A DNA stretch of 64,000 nucleotides from Kitagawia praeruptora. Its lineage: Eukaryota; Streptophyta; Magnoliopsida; Apiales; Apiaceae. The first letter of the stretch is position 1, and every line of letters begins with the position of its first letter. Below the pieces are notes generated by a model. It did no database searches. It worked only from the letters and a program-made list of their open reading frames with translations, and was not told where the DNA came from. Made by a program: the position numbers and the translations under genes. The stretch spans positions 107,490,501-107,554,500 of the forward strand of contig CM075346.1 in the NCBI GenBank assembly GCA_037693485.1, given 5' to 3'. Below are positions 44,524-57,152 of the stretch, in pieces.

Positions 44524-46466
44524 TTGACTTTTATTAGTGGTATCATTACATTTTTGACTTTTATTAGTGGTATCTTCAAAGCAAGTTGTTCCAAGGGTAT
44601 CAAGGAGTTGGAGTTGGCAGGTGCAAAGAAGAGACTCAATCTCCTCGAAGGTGATTATAATCTTCCTGAAGGGGATGAAGAGAATGGGAAGGTTGATGTG
44701 GAAGAAAAGAATGAGAAGGTTGTGGAGGGTGGAGAAAGGACTGAGAAGATTGTTGACGTGGTAGAAAAAATTGAGGAGGCTGTTGAGGGGGTTCATTTGG
44801 AGGATGATCAGGAGCTGGTTGTAAATTTGTGTGTGGAAGCTGACAATGTTAAAGAGTGGGGATTGGCAATTAACTCCCCAAATAATATTGTTGCACATGC
44901 TGCTGTTGATACAAAGAGTCAGATTCTTCATGGGAAACCTTTGACAAAAGAGAATGCCCGAGTCTCTATCACTCGTGTAATTCAAGGATCTGAAAAGATT
45001 CCTTTTCCAATCCAAGATGAGATCATAACTGTGGAGAAAGCTTTTGGGACTTATATTGCATGGCCAAAATATCTCATAACGGAATTGAAGACAACCACTG
45101 CCAGACAGAATGGAAGTACAAAGGTTAAATTCGTTGTAATCTATTAAATCATAATTAAAATAAACATATTAGGCAGTTTACTTTAACAAACCTACTATAT
45201 TAGGCTGTTTTCATTCACAAATGTTTTTTAATGTCATATTTCAGGGAAGCAAGAAAAATGGACAAAAGAGGTGGAAGAATGTGAAAGATCTGGAATTAGT
45301 CCCAGAGTATGTGTTGGACACGTGTCCTGATTTTCCCCCTGCCTTGAACCGTTTGTGGCTTGGGCAAAGGATGCCTTGGCGGATGGCCGAGCATCTACTT
45401 TTCTGATATCCGAAGAAGCCTTCGGATCAACTGCTAAGAAGCCTCTTTTTTTGTCGGATATTCATGCTTTGTGCTGTGGGGGTGAGATGTCAGGGGCCGT
45501 CATTTGTTTATACATTAAGTAAGTATCGACGTTCAAAGATTTATTTGACTTTGTAAATAGTTCTTAAATGAAAATGGACTGCTTGTGTAATGACTTTTTT
45601 TTATATATAGTTTTCTACAGGAATATTTGAAAAAACACAAGATGACTGATATGATAGCGTTTGTTGATCCTGATACGATTGGTGCCCTCGGTTGTGGTAA
45701 TCCAGCAAAGAGGTCGCGCAGTTCGTTTATTTTTTTTTAATGATTTTATTTGTTATTTAATTTAATTTAATGTGTGGTGCTAGTGTTAAGGTTTTTTAAA
45801 TGCACACTTTAATATAGTTTAATTTCATGAATTATTAGGAACCATTGGATGCTCACCGCTGTAAAGCTAGATGCTCAAATCGTTTACCAGATGGATCCTT
45901 TGAAGCGCCGAATTACAAGTGAAGAATGGACAGAAGTGGTCGACAAGTGAGTATTTTATATTAACTTAATTTCATTTGAGACCACTTATTAAGTTAAATG
46001 TCAGAAATTTGATTTACATTATATTTCGTAGTGCCATCAATCTCTATAATGACGGTGCGAAGAAGTTTACCAAAAACAAAATTACATGGGATAACCTGGC
46101 GGTATTATCCTTTTTCTTAAGTAATTTTTTTTGTATCTCTTAATTCCACAAGGACAGTGTAGAAATATAATTAATTCTACATGTTCTTCAGGGAATTCCT
46201 CTTCAACCTGGGACTAAGGACTGTGGCGTGTTTGTGATGCGTTATATGAAGGAGATATGTCTTGATAAGGAATTGAAATTTGCTATGAAGGTAACAATGC
46301 ATTTTTTTTCTGATATCCTTGTGTTTTGTGGTGAAGATATATGACTTCCAATACATGTTCCATTTTGCAGTGGCGACGCAGAAGCAACTTTCACTACGGC
46401 ATGGCTGAGCTTAATGATATAAGGACTGACTTGGCGAAGTATATGTTGAAGCACCTGGCTCGTTGA
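44524..46466 (+). pseudogene. Ulp1-like (peptidase C48) gene of a CACTA-type element, frame-damaged
   Basis: Exons inferred from GT-AG sites and conserved residues: 44524-45123, 45245-45518, 45611-45720, 45839-45946, 46032-46101, 46192-46290 and 46371-46466. The first exon has a charged stretch and then HGKPLTKENARVSITRVIQG, IQDEIITVEKAFGTYIAWPK, as in transposon-associated plant proteins. The later exons form a SUMO-protease fold with His (HWMLTAV, codon 45843), Asp (QMDPL, 45894), Gln (IPLQPG, 46204) and Cys (KDCGVFV, 46222) all present. A one-base frame slip near 45343 separates DFPPALN from FVAWAKDALADGRAS, and the strand before the His appears to be missing. Start and full 5' end are uncertain. 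Such genes are often carried by CACTA elements; the terminus at 47503 fits. Confidence 0.75.
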
Positions 46467-46849
46467 ACTCTATCGTCTTTTATTGAAATTTGTATTTTGA
46501 GTTGAACATGTACTTGGTAGTAGCATAAATTAAACTTTTAGTCCGTCTCTTTTGTGGATGTGTTCACCTAAAACTATGACTTATGTATTAGTTGTTTTGG
46601 ATGTGGATAAACTTTAATTATGTACTTGGTTGGTTGGTGGTGTTGGCATTATAAGGTGAAAATTGCTTCTGTAGTTTTGGTTGGTGGTATGGTGAATATT
46701 GGTCGTAATGGATGGATTGAATTGGTTTCTATTGTTTGTTTCTGGCATTTTCATTTTATAGTGTAGTTTGGTTTTCTTTACATGTCCAGAACCATAGTTT
46801 AAGATACTTTTAGCCAATGTCCACCTGTGAGGAAATGACTCACACAACA

Positions 46850-47503
46850 GGAAAATAAAAACTACTTAATATATGTTAACAGTTGTAAAAAATGCAATCA
46901 AACAACATGTACCATTTAACAAAGTAATGTGGGAGAAGAATATACACGGCAGGTTAAAACACACAAAACTGTTGTCTCTTTTAACAAATAACAACATGTT
47001 ATAGTCTGCAAAACCATTGTTTGAAATAATTTCAAATAAGAGGTATATACTAAGTAAGTGTTATCCTTCCTACTGAACAACAACATGCCATATGAGATAA
47101 CATGTTGTACATCTAACCATAAAACAAATCATTTTTGCTAAGAAACCATTGTCTGTAGTGACATACAACAACAGCCCTGATCAAGTAAAGGATTGTATCT
47201 TTTGCACTTCAACAATAGGCTTTTTTTTAAAAACCATTGTCTTTACTGCTTAAAACGACAATATATTCGTTAAAACGTGTTGCATTATTGGAGTTTTGAC
47301 AACAGGTTTCCAAAAAAGTGTTGTTGTTTTTGGGTATCAGACAACACTTTTCAGGTGGCTTTTACTTGTCTTTCAACTCTCACACAACAGTTTGCTGTGT
47401 GTTGTCTGAGGTGTGTATCAGACGACTTTCCAATAGTCAACAGTTTTTGGTATAAACAGACAACACGTTTTGTCTGTTGTCTGAAGCAAAAATCCTTGTA
47501 GGG
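46850..47503 (+). mobile_element. CACTA-like 3' subterminal repeats and terminus
   Basis: CAGACAAC/TGTTGTCTG-type motifs recur in both orientations (for example TATCAGACAACACTTTTCAG near 47335 and GTTTTGTCTGTTGTCTGAAG near 47467). The block ends AAAATCCTTGTAGGG at 47503, close to the canonical CACTA end TTTTCTTGTAGTG. The matching 5' end is not seen, so the element is probably truncated. Confidence 0.65.
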
Positions 47504-48346
47504 TCAAACTTATGATTGTTATACGTACGTTATGCATAGGTCCTCATGTTTCCTTTTCTGTTTCGCTGCATGAACTACTCATGCAAGCATCACTGTAAAT
47601 TTTTCTATGATATACAATAATTAATGCTCAGCTTATAAAAAAAAATACGTGATATACTTTTGTTTTCAAACATTAAGAAAACACCAAAACTTAAGGGTAT
47701 CGTTGGCAAAAACATATCATACGATGGTATAAAAGAGAATTTACTTGAATTTTTTCGTTTTCTTTACATCTCACGAATATATTTATTTGAGTGAATATAT
47801 TTATTTGAGTGACTGTTTTTAATATCTTATTGTATATTTTTAAATATAATGAAAATTAGCAATAAACATCATTTTAAAACCAACATCGTAGGTTTTTAGG
47901 TGTTTCTTAACATTTGCGTAACGAAAGTGTACCGAGAATAACAATCAATAAGTTTGAGGATGACACATATAGAAGTAAAAAAAGTAATGGTACCATTGGT
48001 AAAAACCAATTTTACGAGAATACCAAAGAGAATTTTCCAAAATTATAACATATCATTAAGTTATTGATTATTATTTTTTATAAAACAGTAAAATATAAAA
48101 TAAATATAATTTCATGAGTCATGAAGCAGGCCGATTTCCAATATTTTTTTAAAAAAACTAAATGAAATTTTCAAAAATATGTTACAAACCTTTTCAAAAA
48201 AAAAAAATGTAGCAAACAAAAAATGAATGATAAATAGTGAGACCAGTAGTAGTAGTACGTGTTAATCTCCAACGACTTTCCTTGTTTGTAGTATTCAGTT
48301 TCCACAATCTCACCATCTAACCATCCATTTTTCTCTCCATTGTTCT
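47504..48346. other. Non-coding AT-rich DNA upstream of the WRKY gene
   Basis: No gene-like frame. It is probably the former promoter region of the WRKY pseudogene plus intergenic DNA. Confidence 0.55.
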
Positions 48347-48353
48347 TATAAAT
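48347..48353 (+). promoter_or_regulatory. Candidate TATA box of the WRKY pseudogene
   Basis: TATAAAT in the context TTCTTATAAATCCATGCAC, about 75 bases before the probable ATG at 48426. Confidence 0.4.
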
Positions 48354-48425
48354 CCATGCACAAACACACAGTGACACACAGACAATATACATTTTTCTTA
48401 AAGCCTGCTCTTGATCTTTTATTTA

Positions 48426-50937
48426 ATGTCCTATTCTGCTCATCTCCTCGACTCTTTCACCTCAGGCGACATTTTTACCGGCCATGTCTACCCCATGCTT
48501 TCACCTCCTAACAATAATAACTTGTTCACCATTCCTTCTGGTTTGAGCAGGCACTGCTGGCCTGCTTATCTCCTTGACTCTTCCGTACGTTCTCCTCTCT
48601 TCTTCCAACGTAATTTTCTTTAATTCCTCATCACTAATCACTATACATGATTTAACACACAAACACAAACTTCTTTAGATAGGGTGGCTAGGGTTACGTT
48701 TTACGGTGAACTATTTTAGCATAACTCGTAAGAACAATTGTTATTCACATGTTTGCATACATTATTGTGCAAAATTTTAAAAATGTAAGACAACTGTTAC
48801 GTGAGAACTGTTGTCACATGAACTTCTATATGTGCATATAGAATTCTTGGCCATGTTTTTGTTTTTATAGGATTACTTGAACTTTTGTATGTGTATGTAG
48901 GATTCTTTTTAGACATGTTTTTGTTAAGCAATTATTTTAAAATTAAAGAAAGAAAAAGAGTGAAATAAAATATTATGGGTGATCGAATGAGTTAAACTGG
49001 AACTTTTCCATATCAAGAATTGAATTGGAGCAAAGATTCTATCAGTAATAACAACGAAAAGGAGCAGGGAAGTATTAAGCAAGAACATAACTACTACTCT
49101 GATTTCACTACTATTCCCATAATCCCAATGTATGTTTACAATTATTTACTAGATTGAGCATTTATCTATTCTATCCCTTGTTTTGGTTTGTAAGCCACGT
49201 TATTCTCCTCAATATACTATATGTGATGAAATGTTAAGAACAAGCACCTTGGATATGTCAAAATTTCATCAAGAAAGCTGAACATTTGATTTTAAAATCA
49301 GAATTTCAACCAACGAGAAGTTTTTGTCCAGATATTAACAGTACCTTAACACACCATGCAGTGCAGCCCAACAAGATTCGAATCAACCTTCACATCCAAT
49401 ACGGGAGAAAAAAAGATCTGAAGATAAGTTCAATTGGAGAAAATATGGGCAGAAACAAGTTAAAGAATTAAAGTGAGAAACTGCGGAGTTATTACAAATG
49501 TACCTACCCAAAATGCCATATGAGAAAAACTGTCGAGACCTCAGTAGAAGACCACATAACTGAGATCATTTATAAGGGTAGTCACACTCATCCCATTCCT
49601 CAGTCTATTAAGAGATCTTCGTCATCACCAGCTTCTTCTGAAGCTATGGTCTTGTGAGCAAATGAAATCCCGGATCAGTCATATGGATTACTTGGATCTG
49701 CACGAGAAGATTCAGCTGCAACTCCAGAAAATTCATCTATATCGATCGTAGATGATGATTGTGAGCAAAATTCTCAGAAAAGCATGTCAGAATTTGATGA
49801 TGATGAACCTGATGCCAAAAGATGGTAAGTTGTGATGGTTTGTTTTGTTGTCAGGGTATTGTTAAAGGAAATGTTTATATGACTTGTATGTTTTTCAGGA
49901 GAACAGATAGTGAGAATGAGATTGTATCAGCACCAGGGAGCAGGACAGTAAGAGAGCCCAGAGTAGTAGTTCAAACAATAAGCGACGTTGATATTCTTGA
50001 TGATGGCTATAAATGGAGAAAATATGGCCAAAAAGTAGTGAAGGGAAATCCTAATCCAAGGTCAAAAGCTTGCACTACATTACTTTTTAGATATGTTCAT
50101 TATTTCCTTTCCATTATCTGGATGAAACACAATTCATGCTTAATTTAAAGGTGCGATTATTTCTACAATTAGATGTCGTAACTTTAAATAAACTTAGTTA
50201 GAAAAGACTTCCAGTACTACAATGTTATTCTTCTATACTGTCCAAAATGTCATCTAAATGCACTCAATCTCATGTTAGCTGATCTTCTGAAAAACTCTGA
50301 TGGTTCACTGTGGGGAATATGTTTTTTTACAATGTAGGAGTACAATTTAAAAGCATGTCTTACAAAAGTATACATTGTGATTCACTTATATCTGTAATTG
50401 TATTCACACACTTACGCGAAAGTGTAAAAATTAGAAGATTTGCTACCTAAATTTAAGTATTATGTATTAGGTAAAGAAGATAATTAAGTTCTTGTCACAT
50501 ATGTAATTGATATGTTATGCTAATGAATGTTGGTGCAAAGTGCATTAAATTTTCTGAACACAAAAGTTTTCATAATTTTCTGATGAGTAGTCTTCTTTTC
50601 ATTTAGGAGCTACTATAAGTGCACAAATCCAGGATGCCTGGTGACAAAACAAGTCGAACGAGTATCTCATGATCTAAAGAAAATAATAACAACCTACCAG
50701 GGGAAACACGATCACACTACACCAGCAGCTCAGAGATGTGGCAACCCTTCTGTTAACAAGCCTATGACGCCCAATGCCCCATTTGCCACCAGGCCTTCTG
50801 CAACACCTAATCTTACAAACAGCTCATTGAAAAATTCATTTCAATCATTCGAGACACCAACATTTGAAGGCCAAGCACCATATAGTCTAGAAATGTTGCA
50901 GGGAGTTTCGGATTCTCAGAATATGAAAATTCTATAG
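48426..50937 (+). pseudogene. WRKY group I transcription factor (WRKY33-like), broken
   Basis: Group I WRKY proteins bind W-box DNA in the nucleus through two WRKY domains; WRKY33-type members act in defence. The probable start at 48426 gives SGDIFTGHVYPMLSPPNNNN and FTIPSGLS, then a frameshift and a stop at 48623. The N-terminal domain keeps WRKYGQK (49435-49455), but a small insertion puts a TGA just after VKELK. The zinc-finger half (YYKCTYPKC to HTH) continues in another frame and ends at a TGA near 49657. The acidic linker VDDDCEQNSQ to EPDAKRW follows. The C-terminal half is intact: an intron at 49825-49898, WRKYGQK at 50014-50034, the conserved PR|SYY intron at 50061-50606, then CTNPGC to HDH and the end QAPYSLEMLQ. 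Sequencing error is a possible alternative to true decay, but several separate lesions favour a pseudogene. Confidence 0.85.
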
Positions 50938-51354
50938 GTTCATTTATTAGTCAATAAACAACAAGATAGTGGCTTCTCGATAAGAACCTAGAGAAAACAT
51001 ATGCCTAAATTCCTAGTCAAACTAGATTTTTATTCTTTTTTTGGGTGGAAATGTGTGAGGCTTTACGAGGACTAAAATCTCATAACAACAAGATCTCAAA
51101 TATTGTTTCATTAATCTAGTTAATACCTTTTCTGCTATTTTCACACCCAGAGATGCAAAAAAAATGGGATCCGGAAATTTGGTAACGTGGTAAAGGTCTA
51201 GTTTAAAAAAGCCCAGCGCTGGTTTATGGCCTTCAGTGACCTTTTATTTTTAGGTAAATTTTGGCCCAACAAAAGTCCAGGTTTAAATCGGGTTTGGGTC
51301 CATCTTGGATAAAAAATCGATTTAAGTCTGGATAAATATAACTTTTATTATAAA
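50938..51354. other. Former 3' flank of the WRKY gene
   Basis: Non-coding. It lies between the WRKY stop codon and the Helitron-like terminus. Confidence 0.6.
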
Positions 51355-52010
51355 CTAGTTTAATGCCCGTGCTTCGCACACGGGAGTTCATAATTTAAAT
51401 AAATTTTATTTTAAATTTTAATAAATTATGTGTAGTTTTATAATGTAGAAATGAAATATGATAGTAGTACTAAAAAGTTGCCTACTTTAATAGTTAAATA
51501 TGTTAATTTCTTAAAGAACATGAGGTGTTTTGATATTTTAAATTACAATTAGTATAACAAATTATTAATACAATAATCAATTTTAGAAAGATCAAAAAAA
51601 TGAACATTATTTTAGTAGTGTCAACTATATCATGTTTTATAACTGTAGTAGATAAAAAGAATAAATTAAAACAATTAAATCATAATACGGGGAAAAAAAG
51701 AAGTTAGTATGTTCTCACTCAATTTAAAGTTAAATTTTAAGTAAATACATTAAAGTCACATACACGCACAACACAGAAACACGTGGATAGATTTTAAGAC
51801 ATCACAGAATGGGGAGCAAGAAACTCTTCTTCTTCCTTTTTTTTTCCCCGATTACTCTTTGCCAAATCTTTGAAGCTAGGAATATGCCAATTTTGTCATC
51901 TATGGAGTAATTAAAAATTAATTAATAATTATCGACGATCCAACAGTACGGATGTCAATATATTTTTAATTTAGTGATATTACCAAAATTTTAAAAATTA
52001 AAAAAAGAAT

Positions 52011-52740
52011 TTGGATAATGAAATTAGTAGTCAACTATTGAACTGCCAAGAAAAATGACACACATCATTAAACAAAATGATTTTTCACAAAATTAAACAA
52101 AATCATTAAAATAAAATTGTTTATTTATTTTAATTAAATTAAAATAATTTATTTAAGTAATTTGTTATCATCAAACAAAATTTAAAATAATTTAAAATTT
52201 GTGCAAGGAAATAATTTTTGGCAAGAATGTTTTAATTGAATGGCCCTGGCGGACCTATTACAATTATAATTGATAATTGTTAGAAAGGAAATAATTTTTG
52301 GAAACAAAATAATTCGTGTTTTGTCAAGGAATTTTTTTTTGGCAAGAACGTTTTAGTTGGTTGGTCCTGGCGGGCCCATTATAAATATAACCAATTATTT
52401 GGCATTAATAATTACAACTGCCAAGAAAAATTGACAATTGTTAGAAAGGAAATAATGTTTGGCAAGAAAATAATTTGTGTTTTGTGAAGAAAATAATTAT
52501 TTTTTAAAAAAGAATTTGGATAATGAAATTAGTAGTCAACTATTGAATTGTCAAGAAAAATGACACACATCATTAAACAAAATAATTTTTCACAAAATTA
52601 AACAAAATCATTAAAATAAATTGCTTATTTAGTTTAAATAAATTAAAATAATTTATTTAAGTAATTTGTTATCATTAAACAAAATTTAAAATAATTTAAA
52701 ATTTGTGGAAGGAAATAATTTTTGGCAAGAATGTTTTAAT
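52011..52740. repeat. 504-bp tandem duplication
   Basis: TTGGATAATGAAATTAGTAG at 52011 returns at 52515, and GCAAGAATGTTTTAATTG at 52221 returns at 52725. Both are shifted by exactly 504 bases. Confidence 0.85.
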
Positions 52741-54803
52741 TGGATAGACCTGTCGGGCCCATTATAATTATAATTGACAATTGTTAGAAAGGAAATAATT
52801 TTTGGAAACAAAATAATTCGTGTTTTGTCAAGGAAATTTTTTTTGGCAAGAATGTTTTAATTGGATGGCCCTAGAGGGCCCATTATAATTATAACCAATT
52901 ATTTGGCATTAACAATAACAACTTCCAAGAAAAATTGACAATTGTTAGAAAGGAAATAATGTTTGGCAAGAAAATAATTTGTGTTTTGTGAAGGAAATAA
53001 TTATTTGGCATTTTGGAATATTTTAATTGGATGACCCTGGCGGGTCCATTATAATTATAACCAATCAAAATCATTTGTTAACAATTTTTGATATTATCAA
53101 GGAAATAATTTTTCGCTTGTATTATCAAGGAAATAATTTTTGGCAAGAAAATAATTTGTGACTTGTCATGATTTGTATTTTAGGGTTTTGGTACATGGGG
53201 TGATGGGGATTGTTTAAAATGGTAGGCAATAATTCTAATTTGATCTATTTACGTATTTATTTAATATTAGATTATAGCCCGTGCTACGCATGCGTTAGTT
53301 TAAATTTAAATTTTATAATAATTATGATATATAATAATAACGATTAAATAAAGAAAATAACTTTATATTTAAGATCAAATAAAATAATATTGAAAGAAAT
53401 AGTATTAATAAAATATTATTTTATATATTATAACAAATGCAATCAAAGATAAAATTATTTAAATTTTCTATATTTGTTATTATGTGATAATATGTATAAA
53501 TAAGCTTACCAAAATTAAAAGATTTATTCAAATTTTCATTAATAATCTTACCATAAATATTAAGAGAATATATTAATAAATGATTAAATAAAGAAAATAA
53601 CTTTATATTTAAGATCAAATAAAATAATATTGAAAGAAATAATATTAATAAAATATTATTTTATATATTATAACAAATGCAATCAAAGATAAAATTACTT
53701 AAATTTTCTATATTTGTTATTATGTGATAATATGTATAAATAAGCTTACAAAAATTAAAAGATTTATTTAATTGGATAGACCTGGCGGGCCCATTATAAT
53801 TATAATTGACAATTGTTAGAAAGGAAATAATTTTTGGAAACAAAATAATTCGTGTTTTGTCAAGGAAATTGTTTTTGGCAAGAATGTTTTAATTGGATGG
53901 CCCTAGAGGGCCCATTATAATTATAACCAATTATTTGGCATTAACAATAACAACTGCCAAGAAAAATTGACAATTGTTAGAAAGGAAATAATGTTTGGCA
54001 AGAAAATAATTTGTGTTTTGTGAAGGAAATAATTATTTGGCATTTTGGAATATTTTAATTGGATGATCCTGGCGGGTCCATTATAATTATAACCAATCAA
54101 AATCATTTGTTAACAATTTTTGATATTATCAAGGAAATAATTTTTGGCTTGTATTATCAAGGAAATAATTTTTGGCAAAAAAATAATTTGTGATTTGTCA
54201 TGATTTGTATTTTAGGGTTTTGGTACATGGGGTGATGGAGATTGTTTAAAATGGTAGGCAATAATTCTAATTTGATCTATTTACGTATTTATTTAATATT
54301 AGATTATAGCCCGTGCTACGCATGCGTTAGTTTAAATTTAAATTTTATAATAATTATGATATATAATAATAACGATTAAATAAAGAAAATAACTTTATAT
54401 TTAAGATCAAATAAAATAATATTGAAAGAAATAATATTAATAAATTATTATTTTATATATTATAACAAATGCAATCAAAGATAAAATTATTTAAATTTTC
54501 TATATTTGTTATTATGTGATAATATGTATAAATAAGCTTACCAAAATTAAAAGATTTATTCAAATTTTCATTAATAATCTTACCATAAATATTAAGAGAA
54601 TATATTAATAAACGATTAAATAAAGAAAATAACTTTATATTTAAGATCAAATAAAATAATATTGAAAGAAATAATATTAATAAAATATTATTTTATATAT
54701 TATAACAAATGCAATCAAAGATAAAATTATTTAAATTTTCTATATTTGTTATTATGTGATAATATGTATAAATAAGCTTACCAAAATTAAAAGATTTATT
54801 TAA
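52741..54803. repeat. 1,032-bp tandem duplication with nested 240-bp repeats
   Basis: TGGATAGACC at 52741 recurs at 53773, and GTGCTACGCATGCGTTAG at 53281 recurs at 54313, a constant shift of 1,032 bases. Within each unit a 240-base segment is repeated (CGATTAAATAAAGAAAAT near 53340 and 53580; again near 54372 and 54612). The short minus-strand open frames here repeat with the DNA and are not genes. Confidence 0.9.
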
Positions 54804-55097
54804 ATTTTCATTAATAATCTTACCATAAATATTAAGAGAATATATTAATAGTATTTAAATTTCTATACAAACTTTCTTTAATTAACAATGGATCTTTGAA
54901 TCTTTCCCAAACGTAATATGGATACCAAACCTAAAAATGGATTATCCAGTGGGTCAAAATCAATACAAAATTTTGTCCAAGCCTAAATATGGACCTAAGG
55001 GTTATCCAGCAATTTATAATATATAGATTTACATATATTATTAAATATTTACATTTATTCTAAATAAAAAATATTATATATCCTTCCTTTTATTATC

Positions 55098-55930
55098 ATA
55101 CCTGAGTCTACCATACGTCAGTTAACCAATCAAAATCGAGAAATTATTTTAGAACCAATCAGAGCTAATTCCTAAAATTTAGACTCTTCCATATTTACTA
55201 CCTCTTTAACCATGGTTAGTTAACACTTCTAATTTAAATACAATAATGATTATATTAAACATGTCCATAAATACCTATTTTTTAAATCAAAAAATATTTA
55301 CTATAAAATCACAATTTTAATTTGAAATCAATCACAATATACCACTATATATTTTAAATTAAATTTCATAATTAATCATTCATTAATCAACCACTCTTCC
55401 AATATAAAGTCTTTCACAATCATATTATTATACATTATAAATTGATTTTTATCATATTTGTACAATTATAATCGATATTAAATAATAATAATCTAACTTA
55501 ACTAAAAATCTGAAAAAACCTAAGTCTACCACACGTAAGTTAACCAATCAGAAACGAGGAATTATTTTAGGACCAATCAGAGCTAATTCCTAAACTTTAG
55601 ACTTTTCCATATTTACAATCTCACCATACCTCTTTAACCATGATTAGTTAACACTTCTAATTTAAATACAATAATGATTTTATTAAATATGTCCGTAAAT
55701 ACCTATTTTTTAAATAAAAAACTATTTACTATAAAATCACAATTTTAATTTGAAATCAATCACAATATACCAATATATATTTTAAATTAAATTTCATAAT
55801 TAATCATTCATTAATCAACCACTCTTTTAATATAAAGTCTGTCACAATCATATTATTATACATTATAAATTGATTTTTATCATATTTGTACAATTACAAT
55901 CGATATTAAATAATAATAATCTAACTTAAC
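55098..55930. repeat. Tandem AT-rich repeat, about 418-bp shift
   Basis: Starts such as GTCTACCATACGTCAGTTAA at 55106 and GTCTACCACACGTAAGTTAA at 55524 are followed by parallel sequence (ACCAATCAGAGCTAATTCC and so on). A partial copy lies at about 56221-56500, and another full start at 57179, outside the proposed Helitron. Confidence 0.85.
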
Positions 55931-57128
55931 TAAAAATATAAAAAAAAATCGGAGTTGAAATCAGAATTTAAATAGCTTTGATAAAATTCATACCTTCAAA
56001 AAATTAATTTTATATAAGTTTTAAAAATATACTTATTCATAATTTGTTAATAAAATTAATTAATAAATGCATATAAGTCGACTGTACAAAATCGGATTTG
56101 AACAAATTTTAAATAGTTTGGATAAAATCCATATCTTCAAAAACTCGATTTTTGGAAAGGTTCAAAAATATATTTATTCACAATTTATTGATAAAATAAT
56201 TAATAAATTCATATAAACGAGTTTAAATACAATATTGATTTTATTAAACATATCCGTAAATACATATTTTTTTAAATCTAAAAATATTCACTGGAAAATC
56301 ACAATTTTAATTTGAAATCAATCACGAGATGCTATTATATATTTTAAATTAAATTTCATAATTAATCATTCATTAATCAACCACTCTTTTAATATAAAAT
56401 CAATCACAATCATATTATCATATGATTTTTATAATATATATTGTACAATTATAATCGATATTAAATAACTATAATATAACTTAACTAAAAATCGGATTTG
56501 AAGTCAACTTTTAAATAACTTGAATAAAATTCATACCTTCAAAACTTTAAATTTTTTTAATCTAAAAAATAAATTTATTCATAATTTGTTAATAAAATGA
56601 ATTAATTAATTAATGCATATAAGCTAACACTACAATATCGTATTTGAATAAATTTTAAATAGCTTGGATAAAATCCATATCTTCAAAAACTCGATTTTTT
56701 AAAAGGTTCAAAACTATATTTTTTCACAATTTGTTAATAAAATAATTAATAAATACATATAAATGAACACTACATATATTTTAATTATTTTAATTTTTAA
56801 ATACACGCTATAAGAGAATTATTATTGGTTGGTGAATAAATTACCAATCAAAAAATTAAAAATATTTTAGATGCAATCATAATTTACTTCTAAATTTTAA
56901 ATCAATCAATCATATACAAAATTTTTATTATTTACCATGCTTATTCTAATTTACTAATCATGGTTAAATTAAATTTAAATATAAAATATCTTGATTTAAT
57001 AACTTCGCATATCACTTCGTTTTTAATTTTAAAAAATTTCTACTAATCGTGAATATTATTTTTTAAAAATCCACATAATGATATATTACATATGGTTATA
57101 TATCTTTTAGTTATGAATTTTTTTTTAA

Positions 57129-57152
57129 CATCCTTTATTATAATAAAGGATG
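57129..57152. repeat. 24-bp perfect palindrome
   Basis: The half-site CATCCTTTATTA is followed directly by its reverse complement. A further TCCTTTATTATCATACC starts at 57160, so the same terminal motif occurs three times in 45 bases. Confidence 0.9.

Larger units (their letters stand above)
51355..57150 (-). mobile_element. Helitron-like non-autonomous element (tentative)
   Basis: On the minus strand the right edge begins TCCTTTATTATAATAAAGG (from 57150). The left edge ends with a hairpin (CCCGTGTGCGAAGCACGGG), six bases, then CTAG (51358-51355). The flanks are A before TC and T after CTAG, the A|T site expected of Helitrons. There is no Rep/helicase coding. The interior is AT-rich and full of tandem duplications. 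Similar degenerate hairpin-plus-CTAA ends occur inside at about 53271 and 54303, so it may be several nested or tandem elements rather than one. Confidence 0.5.

Noticed and set aside
44386..45015. 209-codon minus-strand frame
   Set aside because: It is antisense to the first exon of the Ulp1-like gene and has no recognisable domain. The plus-strand frame has family motifs and splice sites.
51355..57150. CRISPR-like array or centromeric satellite
   Set aside because: Repeat units are long, AT-rich and few, and there are no short regular repeats with unique spacers. The host is a plant.
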